NCBI GenBank assembly: GCA_050084515.1
Contig: CM114272.1
Span: forward strand, 11,222,001 to 11,286,000
DNA from: Blasia pusilla
Taxonomy: Eukaryota > Marchantiophyta > Marchantiopsida > Blasiales
Length of the DNA: 64,000 nt
Direction: 5' to 3'
Positions 22,676 to 32,650 of this stretch are shown here, piece by piece. The notes beneath the pieces are model-generated. The model did no database searches. It was not told the origin of the DNA and saw only the letters and a program-made list of their open reading frames with translations. Position numbers and translations under genes: made by a program. Positions within the stretch are counted from its first letter, which is position 1. Every line of letters begins with the position of its first letter.

Positions 22676-25209
22676 ATGGGGAAGAAAAAAAATCAGTGGG
22701 AGATGTGGCTCTCAGTTTCTTTGTTGCTTTTTTTCCTGGGCTTGTGCTACTGGACCTCACCGATCCGAGAATTGCAGCAGATCAGGTGGAGATTCGTGGG
22801 ATTTTCTCAGGGCCCGCGCGCTCAGATCATCGGCGACTCCCCCACATATCAGGTGAGCTGCAGGGTCTCTTGCGCTTTCGAGTCGGGTAATTCTATTTCT
22901 GATTCTTTCAGTGCTTATCAACAGCATCGCACGATGGATCTGTGTAGCACTTGGGCAGCTGCGTGTGAGTTCACATAGTTATTATCATCTTCACCGTGGC
23001 CGTTCGAGTTGAGAAGGTGTGCGTGAATGCTCCCGTGAACACATAAGAGGACATGGGGATTTCACGGATTCTAAAAACTGCGACCACAAGCGTTTCATAT
23101 TCAGGTCTAGAGATGCAGCTTTTATGTAGTCGTTTGATTTTTTCGGCGTACGGTGTTCTGCCAGTACAAATAGCTCACTTCTTGTGCTGTGCCGGACGCC
23201 GACCCTTGATCGTGTCTGTGCATTGAATGCGCAATTGAAGAATTGCAATGCCTGAATGCAGTCGGTGAACACTAGAGTTGCAATATGTCTAGTGGGAGGA
23301 GCTCGTTCGTTCGAGCTGACTGGCCCAAGCATCAAGCGTCATCTCCTGGACGCGTACGAGGATGCAGACATTTTCGTACACACACCTATAGACTCGAATG
23401 TTCACAAATTGACGCTCCTGGACGGCCGCCCACATCTTGCAGCTATTCGACTTTTCAAGCCGAACCGGATTAATGAGACTCAACTGACCAGAAAAGTGTT
23501 GACACCGAAAGGATCTCCTAACGGTATTCAGGTACATGAGTTTCCATCTTTCTCTGCATCATGGCAGGACCTTCCTTCCCTTCACATTCAAAATGGCACC
23601 GCTCGATACTTCTTGTGCGTCTGCTCTCAACATCTTAGAGTCTCGAGTCATAGCTCACCCATCCTAGCCTAATTGGTAGTCAACACACACATGCCCACAG
23701 ACTCCAGACATATTTATTCCTCTTACGCTGTGCACGTGGGCCCCCAAATGTTCCTTACTCGACGCGGGTGGCTCCGGTTGCCTCAGGCTGTAAACTGTCA
23801 GTGATAACTTTCGCTGTGAAGATACTGGTCCGACTTTTGTTGTTGTATGTGTTACCAAATTCTTCGTATTCTTCCGAGCGTTGCTTAGAAACATCTACCC
23901 TCGAGCATTGGCAAGCTCGACTGTTTTAGGTCACGCCGTCCGTAGACGATCCAGCGTTGCGTTTTACAGAAGTGATTCACGCGGAGGTGGATAAAGGCGT
24001 GTCATCCCTTCTCCCTTTTCGTGGCAAAGACTGGCAGAAGTTCTGCTAAATGCGTGGAAGTCATTTATGTCTGATCGGAATTCCTCCAGAGAATGTCGGA
24101 TCCTTGCGTCAGGAACTCGAGCAAGTTCCAAAGCACAACGCAACATGATGTTCTACTTCCATCTAGACCTGCATGGATCTGTTGCACTGTTTCCGGCAGA
24201 ATTACATTTCTGTGAAGGAATTCGATTGTATTTGATCTTGCAAGCCTCCATTAATCCAGTCAAAGTCTCCCATTCGCTCGACTTATCTTCTTGGTAGGGT
24301 TCAGGAGCCGGACTAGTCCCTCTCCGATCACTCGCAACAAATCTGTGCGTCGTCAATCACAGGTCAGGTTTTCCATGTAGGTAGCGACGTTTATCTTAAA
24401 ACATGTGTGCTGTTGTGCAGGGTCTTCTCCAATACTTCAGATTGGTTGAAGGGTGCTTAAACATGATCGAGGAGTACGAAACCCTTCACAACTTCAAGTA
24501 CGGATGGATAATCAGGACTAGGGTGGATGGTTTTTGGAATGCACCCATGCCTCCGATCAACGCCTTCAACCCTTCATTTTATCATGTTCCATACGGTTCC
24601 GGATATGGTGGTCTCAACGACAGATTAGGGGTTGGTACCCGTAATTTAAGCTGGATTGCTCTCTCAAGGCTAAGTCTACTGCCCAAGATCTACGAATTCG
24701 GTCACCGAGGCCTATATTCAGAAACAGCCTTTCTGGCACAATTCTCTGTCTCTGGTGTGAAGGTGCAGTTCAGAACGTTTCCTTTCTGTGTGCTAAGTAC
24801 GCGCAAGTACGGTTGGCCACCGAGGAAGTATGGTGTTCCAGTTGTATCGATCAAGAGTAAAGGTCCCCTCAATGGAGCAAAGTGTAGACCTTGCACGCCA
24901 TTGGTTGTCGGAGAACTTGCGAAGAAACTAGCAGATGGCATAGACAGATCGACTTCCTGGATCGGGCCTACAGAAGATGCGCAGCTTTGTAATGCAACTC
25001 AGGGGTGGGAATCTCAATGGGAGAAGGTATACGACGAAGTTGTAGGGCCGGAAGAAGCTCAGGTGCGCAGGAAAATCGGTGACAGGACAACGACGGAATG
25101 TATCAACGATGTACAGCACTTTCAACGACAATGGGAGAAATGGGACGCTCCATCAGCACAGATTTTATGTGAAAGGTTTTCTGAAGGTGCGAAGGAGCTG
25201 AGGAGGTGA
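22676..25209 (+). CDS. Glycosyltransferase-like type II membrane protein (3 exons, 411 aa)
   Basis: Exons 22676-22852, 23262-23531 and 24421-25209. All junctions are phase 0 with GT-AG. Residues about 10-27 (MWLSVSLLLFFLGLCYW) form a signal anchor, so a Golgi/ER type II protein is likely. Then come RVAICLVGGARSFELTGPSI, SPNGIQ joined to GLLQYFRLVEGCL, WIIRTRVDGFWNAP, GGLNDRLGVG and KCRPC. This is the layout of plant proteins annotated as 'transferring glycosyl group transferase' (Arabidopsis At5g12260 type; DUF7796, if I recall the number correctly). RTRVD may serve as a DxD-like sugar-nucleotide site, but donor and acceptor are unknown. Its length is close to the family. The start is the first ATG before the anchor. 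Reading through intron 2 would give 23256-23672, which breaks the family match. Confidence 0.9.
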
Positions 25210-28200
25210 AACATGCCGTCGGATTTTGATATTGGGCCTGGGGAGAAAGCCTTCTCCTGATGGATGAGACGAGTGGAAGTAGGACAACTGCAGTGGCGCG
25301 ACACTTGTAAATATTGTGATGGAATTTTATTCCACCCGCTCATCCACGATCAACCGACTCCCGGATGACGTTTTTAAGCACCTAATTGGGTGAGCAGGAG
25401 CGGCTACTACTCTGTTCGATATTCGAACTTAAGTGAACCACAACGCTGGCAAACGTTTCTCAGTATCCTGGAAGACGTCTGAGAACGAAGTGCTATTGCC
25501 GCAATAACACTTCGGAGGATTTCCTCGCAGCCAAGTGCTGTAAATCGCAACAGCCCTTTCCGTGGCTTTCGTCCTGAGACAGGTTTGCGGCAAGAAGAAT
25601 TGATCTTTTCATACATTTTAAGTTTCCCATCCGTAATCGAGCTCACTCTTCATTTTCCTCCCAGAAACTGCAACTGGCGGAAGGAGCATATTTAGTGTGG
25701 AAAATTTTGTAGATAACGAATGCCCTTTCCATTCAGCTTCTATCAAAGTCGTGTCAAATGGGGTGCGACGCAGGATCTCATCCGTTTCTCCGTAAACAGC
25801 CATGAAGCCCACTTTCCAGGCAATTCCACTCTGAGCAAATAGATCATGCCAAGTGTTTCCGATCTGTCGAAGTCGAGAATCCAAGAGGGCCGAGTATTCC
25901 TGTCATTTAAAACTTGTGTCAGCTCAGCCGTTGACGTTTTCTCAATGCGAGGGCCACCATTATATACTCTGGTCAGCTGTCCCTTCTAGGGGTTCTACAG
26001 CGAGCACGGAATGTCAGCAAAGGTAACTCAGCAGTCTGTTTGATAAGGGATTGATCGCTCATCCCAATGTGAGGTCGCAGACTTAACAGTGTAAAGGTGG
26101 ATTGTAGGCAGATGTGAAAGGTCAGAAAAAGTAGAGAGAGATCATGAGACGAGAGCAGTTCCTAGAGATCGCACCTTTCAGGCTGTCTCCATTTTGAAGG
26201 GCCCTTGTAGATGATATTTTTTTGGGATGACGTTCTTTGAACTTCAAACCCTCCATTCTTTTCGCTTGGCAGCATTTGTAATTTTTTCTTACACCAATGA
26301 TGAAAAATTCCGCGGGCCTCACTTCTTTCGTCCATCTCTCTCGAAGGTGGAGTAGTGCACACACACCGTCTGCCATGAGTCCCGTCCGTAGCGTCTGCGC
26401 GCTCAACCTCCTCCCTCGCTCCCACGAATCGGTCTTCCAACGCGTGCAAGCGTGCACATCCTTCTCTGCAATGCGATGTGCTCCGCGTCGGCCTCTTCCA
26501 TTACAGTGCAGTCTTCCATCCATCCTATTCCGTCACCTCATGCGTCCCTCGACTTCAGCGGACAGACTTCCCATGAGACTGCGTGAGAGAATTCCGTCCT
26601 CCGCGGTCGGTAACAGTTTATTCACTTAACCTTTATTTAAGGTTAAGAGAATAAGATATGATGAATTGTGAGGGCTTCTGGTGTTACTCTTTCAGTCAAA
26701 TGATGTTCTAGTGAGAGCTGATTCATATGGAAGTCGATGCTCTTGTTGCTAGAAAAATGGTTTTCTTGTTTTTCGTGACTAGAAACTCTTTGCAATCAAG
26801 AAAGTGAACCTATGGTTGATTTGGAATTCTTGAAGTAGCAAATATTATTAATCTTCCTAAAGAGATTTTGTCTTCTATGTCCAAATCTATATCTCTCGGG
26901 GTCTGATCTCATGTGTACATGAGCCCAAAATGATTTTCCAATGGACAACGTAGTAAGAACAACCAGTCCTTGCTAATTATATTCGGTCATTAGTTAGATC
27001 TGGTTTTGGGGAAAAAAATTTGACACCCCTCTATTATAGTCAAGGTGACACATTATGCATGGGATTAGGCCCTCCTTCTATCTAGAATATTATTTGAGCT
27101 ATAGGAGTGTATTGAAGTGAGGAGAAAATTTATGAAACTAGGGCCGTAGTTAAGGGTGTACCTAGGAGCAGGTTAGAACAATCCTATTCTACTAAATCTT
27201 TTCGATTTTCCAAAATTCGGACTATTCCATCTTTGCCCCCCAATATTTATATTAAATGCAGAAACGCAGGATCTAGTGGATCGGAGGAGCGCTCCCTTCC
27301 ACATGTTCTTGTACCCTAGTCCTGGAGAAATGTGAACCAACTGGCAGAATAATTTTAAAGACCTCCAAGCGATTTTTGGGAAAGTTAAAAAAAAATCAAA
27401 TAGAAAGACAGCTTTCTCCGTAAACCTTTTGTACGGGAATGAAGCCGTCTTCTACCGGGAAAGAAATAAGAGACTAATCAAGACAAAATTTAATCCCACT
27501 ACGTTCCTGCGATCTTCTTGCGTGGAAGAAAATGGCCGGGAAAGGATACGAAATGGACTTGGGGAAACCGCTAGAGGATTTTAGTAATCTAGGAGACGCA
27601 TTCGAAAAAGGAAGATGTAAAGGTGCCTTACCGGCGACGTGGCAGCCGAGCGCGGGAAGGTTGTAATCAAACTCGAGGCATCAACGTGTGAAGGTTGGTC
27701 AGGCCCAGGGGACACCCTCCCTCCCTGACCCGCTTAGGACCGTCCGAAACTTCGCCCGGTCCTCCAAGATTCCACCGGTCCCATGATCCAAGTCCTCCGA
27801 GTTTCGACGCGGTCCCGGATCCTGTGACCGACCGGGTGCACAGGATTGGAATTCGAAGTTCCTGTCGCCGTCACCGGCGCCACTCCAAGGCCAACTGCGC
27901 AGTCCGACTGTCCGCGACTTCCGAATTGAAGTCTACTTGACTTGAACGCGAAGAACAGGACTCTTTATCTCCAAACGTCCCGATTTCGTGTCGGTGTTCG
28001 CTCGTGTGAGAGGCTCAAGGAAGGAACGCGAAGACGAAGTCTCCTACTTTACTTGAACGCGAAGAACGAAAAACAGGACTCCGGTGACTGATCTCTTCAT
28101 CTTAGGAGTGCTCGTGTGTGTGGGGCACAAAGACCGAGGACGTTTGTCGCCTTACAGGCTCTTGCTTTGGCTTTTCAGGGTAAGGACCCAGTCCCCATAA

Positions 28201-28811
28201 GATCCTAAGCTGATTTGAAGTAAGGGGTAAAGACACATATCTATGACCTCAATAGGTAGGCGTTGATTCCATGCGCGAAAGGTCGCGGCGTTCATAGGAC
28301 GTCGTCGATTTTTCTGTGTCCAAAACTTTTGGGCCAAGAACTGGCCCGGTGTCCTTGTGACCCATTTAACGTAACATTGTAAGTAAATAATCGAGACCTT
28401 TCGGTCTTGTCTTTGTGAACCATTGGGTCAATTTTTTGGACGTAGAAAATGGGTCGCCAAGACCTCCGCGCGTGCCCATGGAATCGACCCCTTAGAGCGA
28501 GACGTTATAAGCGACCGCTTTAGGAAATTCTATTCACAGCCCCAACTACTCATTTTGTCTGTATTTTCATAGGCCTCACATACGTCTTTAGTGAAGAGTT
28601 CTAAGGAGCTTAGGATTGTAAATTATATGAATACATATCCACCTTTGGATGCACGTTTCTGAAAATATATGAGTAGGGGTTCCCAAATTTTGGTCCAACT
28701 TTCTTTATTAGTTTGGGTCCTTGACTAATTCACATCCCCCATGATTTTTGGGGCCACTAGAGTACATACTAGTTGTTGCTTGGGAACGCGCCCCAAGAAT
28801 TGTCAAGATTC
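25210..28811. other. Intergenic DNA, no gene supported
   Basis: The first few hundred bases are probably the 3' UTR of the gene above. A minus-strand frame at 25884-25618 (88 codons), with an overlapping second frame (25646-25407), has non-random looking stretches but no known domain. 26122-26640 is open on both strands without a domain. A direct repeat (TTGAACGCGAAGAAC and neighbours) lies at 27940-27962 and 28050-28080. 27.7-28.1 kb is GC-richer and could be a 5' leader, but I see no gene attached. Confidence 0.5.
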
Positions 28812-28941
28812 CATTTTGGAGATTTTCCTTGTGATAGTAGTCGTATGGGAGAAAGTGCCAAGAAATGCAAAGGTTACATTTTGGAGATTGTCCTTGTGAT
28901 AGGAGTTGTATGGGACAACTCGCTAAGAACTTTCAAGAAGA
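28812..28941. repeat. Two-unit tandem repeat, about 65 bp
   Basis: CATTTTGGAGATT..CCTTGTGATAG.AGT.GTATGGGA starts at 28812 and again at 28877. The copies are diverged by several substitutions. Confidence 0.7.
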
Positions 28942-29024
28942 CACTTTGTTACGACTGGTTATTTTTTAGTTTCATCTATGCTATTGGGGATAAGAAAAAT
29001 ATGGCTATTTGGGGTTGAAGAAGC

Positions 29025-29064
29025 GTCCCCATTTGGAAGTGATATGAGGCTTCCAAATGGGGAC
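29025..29064. repeat. Perfect 15-bp hairpin
   Basis: GTCCCCATTTGGAAG (29025-29039) and its exact reverse complement (29050-29064), with a 10-nt spacer, in AT-rich intergenic DNA. It could be a terminator-like fold or a palindrome inside a transposon relic. Confidence 0.75.
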
Positions 29065-30287
29065 AACCAGCACCTATCAATTACCTCCTAGGATGATTGA
29101 TAGGTGGAAAATGTGGAAATGGCATTTGTTAGGGTGCAAGATTTTGCAAGTTCTCAAGTGTCAATAAAAATGGTCATTGTCAAATCTCAAACCCTCGGCC
29201 ATGTACATCGGATGGGAAAGCAATTATGGGCATCCACTTTGTTACCATTTTTGTCGCCAGAAAATTAGAATTGAGCAACCCTATTAGGACGAGATGAGTC
29301 TTCTTCCAAGAGGAAAGAAGTACCTTTTTCTTAAGTTAAAAGCCTTCCACAATTTAATTGGATTCATTCTTCATTTTCATCTTTTGGTATATTTTAATAA
29401 GTCAAAATTATTTGGTGAAATTTTTACATGTGCATCGCATGGGTATGCATGTGCTAGTGTCTAAAAGTTTAAATTATTTCTTTTGCTTCTTATAGTAAGA
29501 AGTTTTTTGTTGTTTTGTAGTGGATAATTTTGCTTCTTATGCTAAGAAGTTCCCACTTTTGATTCTTGTTGCTACTTTGCACTCCAACTTACGATCCTTA
29601 TGCTCTTCTTCTCACCTTAAGAGGTTTTTATTTTGCTTCTCTTGTTGAGGAAATGGTTTGATTCTACCATTTCAAGAGACAGATTATCATTTTTTACTTT
29701 TGAATTCATGTCCTTGTTTCTCATGATGATGATGAGGATTGTTGGATGATCCCCATCTTTCATCCCATATCAAAGATTGATATCTTATCATTATGGAATA
29801 TGGAATTGCTATTTTAAATTTTTAATGATCTTCAAATGAAAGAGGGGTATATGATATTTATGTAAGTGTCCTCCCCTTCATGCAAAGAAAGAGGAACATA
29901 TCATCTTTGTGATACAAGATAAGATTTGGAGAGAGAAGAAGTTGATCTGTTCAGTGTTCAGGTGAAATCCGCTTGGAGAGATAGAAACAATGCTTTGGAG
30001 GCCAAGAAAATCTAAAAAGACCCTATCACAAGATCCAATGTATTGTTGGAAATGTTGTATTCCACCGATACTTTTAGATTTCATTTTCTCACGTCATTTC
30101 AAGAAAATATAAAAATTTTGTTGGTTTTTTTTCTTTCGAGCACCAAAATAGGCAACATGAACAAATTGCAAAGTTTATTTCTTTGCAAAACGATCCATTT
30201 TGAAAAAAATGGAATTTAAAGTTTTTTTATCGGAGATTTATGGCAAGCCTAGCAAATAAAGAATTGCAATGTAAAGCCCTTTGAAAA
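29065..30287. other. AT-rich intergenic DNA with a Helitron 3' end
   Basis: No gene seen. At 29428-29457 GTGCATCGCATGGG followed by CTAG (29454-29457) and T looks like a plus-strand Helitron 3' end. Its 5' end was not located. Confidence 0.5.
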
Positions 30288-30964
30288 TCTACACTATTAA
30301 CCGAGCATGGGGGTGTTACTAAAAGTAGAAACCAGAAATAGGAAGGAAACTATAAGAAGTGAAGCACTAGAACATAAATTTTTGTTCCAACCGTAACTAC
30401 ACTAAGTGGCATTATATTTCTTCATATCGTGCCATGTATTCAGAGATACGGACCATGTCCCGTATCTTTGAATCGATCTTATTTTTTTGGGACATATGTC
30501 GACCGAGTCTTAGAGAAGTGGTAATGGGTTTTTGTGCAAGGACACTTGACAAGGATAGAGACAAGGTAAATCAATGTCTTCTTAGTTGTAGACACATGTG
30601 AACATTCGAGGGTTTTGGATGCACATAAATTTTTATGCACTTCCTACTTTGGAGAAGGAAGTGGAGGCGACTCTAACGTAGGAGTGGAAGTGCACCTAAA
30701 GCAGAAGTAGTATTAGCATTTAGGTCTGCCCATGTGATTTGTGGCTTTGATCTGAGGAGGAAGGATTTGCAACCATTCCAAGTGCGTTCGGATCCCAGGA
30801 GAAGGATCTCCAGCCGTGTCCAAGTGCCTTCTAATTTGCAACCTCTTCCATGTGCATAAACCTTACGATGTGAACAAATACCCGTGCATCGCACGGGTAT
30901 CTGTTCACAAGGTATTGAGTTTATATCGAACAGATACTCGTGCATCTCACGGGCACCTTACTAG
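30288..30964 (+). mobile_element. Non-autonomous Helitron, 677 bp
   Basis: The 5' end is TCTACACTATTAACCGAGC after an A. The 3' end is a hairpin, ACTCGTGCATCTCACGGGC, then ACCTTA and CTAG (30961-30964) followed by T. This is the Helitron signature with A/T insertion. A second, better hairpin (ACCCGTGCATCGCACGGGT, about 30888-30906) lies 55 bp upstream and may be an older 3' end. No transposase or helicase is encoded. A related copy starts at 59022. Confidence 0.75.
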
Positions 30965-31537
30965 TATATCACAATTCTGGATTTGAACATGCAAGAGGCT
31001 AAAAGAAGAAAAAATATAAATAGGGTTTTAATTAAATATTTCTAACAGTAAAAATATGATATAAAACCCCTTTATTTGAAAAAAGAAAAGAGAAAATTTT
31101 GTTATTGTCGTCTCAAAAAAAATCATGGCTTTTCCCTTCTTAATTCAGGAAAATAGAGACTCTCTTTTCCTTTTTTTCAATCCTTTTCTCCCCACTTAAA
31201 AAACCCCTATTCCCATTTTTTTAATAAATTATCTTACCACTCTCTTATTCTCCCTTTTCATCTTTGTCATGGGCACACATATTGCTACACAATTGACATC
31301 GTTGCTCACATCCAAAAAAACACCATCCATCTTCCCCAACACATTAGTATTTATGTACTCACACATATATATCAAGACCACGCTATCAAATCAAAGTAAA
31401 AAGAAGCACACATGGCCAACTCCTTTTTTATTATCTCTTTTTAATTTTAATTCACTCTCTCAAAATGATACCATATGAGTCCTTAGAGGACAAGTCTCAA
31501 CCCCTCATGAAGGTTTCTCAACCATGTCCTCTTTTAA
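30965..31537. other. AT-rich intergenic DNA
   Basis: No gene, RNA or paired terminal structure recognised. It ends with AGAGGACAAG..TTTCTCAACC..TCCTCTTTTA, text that recurs near other short Helitrons in this window. Confidence 0.5.
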
Positions 31538-31702
31538 TCTATATTATTATTGGAGAGTGGCTTCTTGATTTACAAATACCTCTTTGATTGATATGTGACA
31601 ATTGGATAACAAGAAAATATTTCCCCCTCTGCGGACAACAAGATTTTGCATGCAACATGATGAATCCCTTCACTACCGTGCATGGCACGGGCTGCCCACT
31701 AG
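31538..31702 (+). mobile_element. Short non-autonomous Helitron, 165 bp
   Basis: Starts TCTATATTATTATTGGAGAG after an A. Ends with the hairpin CCGTGCATGGCACGG, then GCTGCCCA and CTAG (31699-31702) followed by T. All three diagnostic points are met. Confidence 0.75.
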
Positions 31703-31707
31703 TTATA

Positions 31708-31881
31708 CTAGTTTTTCACCCGTGCATCGCGCAGGTGAAAAAGTCTTACCTTTAGCACTCCTCTTGTGAATACTAGGTAAATAGTCTTTTACATGTGTCA
31801 ACACGGGAAGGCTTAAAAAAGCCTACTTTTCGATCCTAGAGTAGGGGTTTCCCAAACCCCGCACTCTTTTAATAATTAAGA
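31708..31881 (-). mobile_element. Short non-autonomous Helitron, minus strand, about 174 bp
   Basis: Reading the minus strand, the right end begins TCTTAATTATTAAAAGAG. The left end has CACCTGCGCGATGCACGGGTG, then AAAAA and CTAG (31708-31711) before T. It lies only 5 bp from the plus-strand element next to it. The 5' boundary is less certain, because a further Helitron-like 3' end (TAGACGGTGCCC, 31883 on) abuts it. Confidence 0.55.
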
Positions 31882-32650
31882 ATAGACGGTGCCCATGCTC
31901 TGCACAAGTGAAAAAACGTTCGAACTTGGAGCGGAGCACCGTGAAAAAATATTCGACCTGTAACCCGTGAGAGGAAGAATACGAAGTAAGAGGAAGAATA
32001 CGAACTAAACTAATCCTATTGGCCCAAAAAGACATGTGTCATGAGTAGAAGTGACACCTCTTAAGGCCTTATGCCATGGACGCGCTTAGGGTCGCGACGA
32101 CCCTCATTTCCATGACCAAAATAAATAACCATCGAATAATGGAGAGAGGCACATTGATCCTTACTAACTAATTACGGTTATAAGTAGATCGAGGTCATCG
32201 GGACCGTGGTTCATTATACGCCCAAAAATATAGACATATAAATATTTGCGACGGGACATAAAAATGCCCTTACGAGATATGCTTATAAGGGCATACTAAA
32301 AATAAGTGAAAAAACTAGTGCCTTTAGTTCGTCTTATTACACGTGTAAACACTAGAGGAGGTTGCCAAACCCGTCCTCTTTATGGTATATAGTATACTGG
32401 TATTTGATTAGTTGGGGTCGCATTAGACGGAAATAGGGCCGCCTGATCCAGTCGCACAATTGCGGACGTCCGGAAATCCCCGCGCGTTCTGTTCCGGAAA
32501 GACCCGCGTGCGGCCGTCCGTGCGTGGCCGCTCCGGAAAGCCTCGCGCGTTCGGCTGTTGCGCGAGGGAAGAGCGTCGGGGTCGGAGAGAGTGCGCACAG
32601 TCGCGTCCTCGCGATAGCTTTCCAAAGGAGAGCAGAGCTCTGCGTTCGCC
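31882..32650. other. Helitron remnant and promoter region of the LeuRS gene
   Basis: About 31883-32060 matches, on the minus strand, the family of the element at 49391-49548 (TAGACGGTGCCC.. and ..AAAGACATGTGTC..GTGACACCTCTT). CTAG is changed to ATAG here. From about 32400 the DNA turns GC-rich and should hold the promoter and 5' UTR of the synthetase gene. Confidence 0.5.

Noticed and set aside
23532-23672. Read-through of intron 2 as the real end of the glycosyltransferase-like protein
   Set aside because: Joining GIQ to GLLQYF across a GT-AG intron matches the family exactly. The read-through text does not.
26122-26640. Minus-strand frame of 133 codons and plus-strand frame of 110 codons
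   Set aside because: Mutually overlapping, no domain, no splice partner found. Not enough to call a gene.
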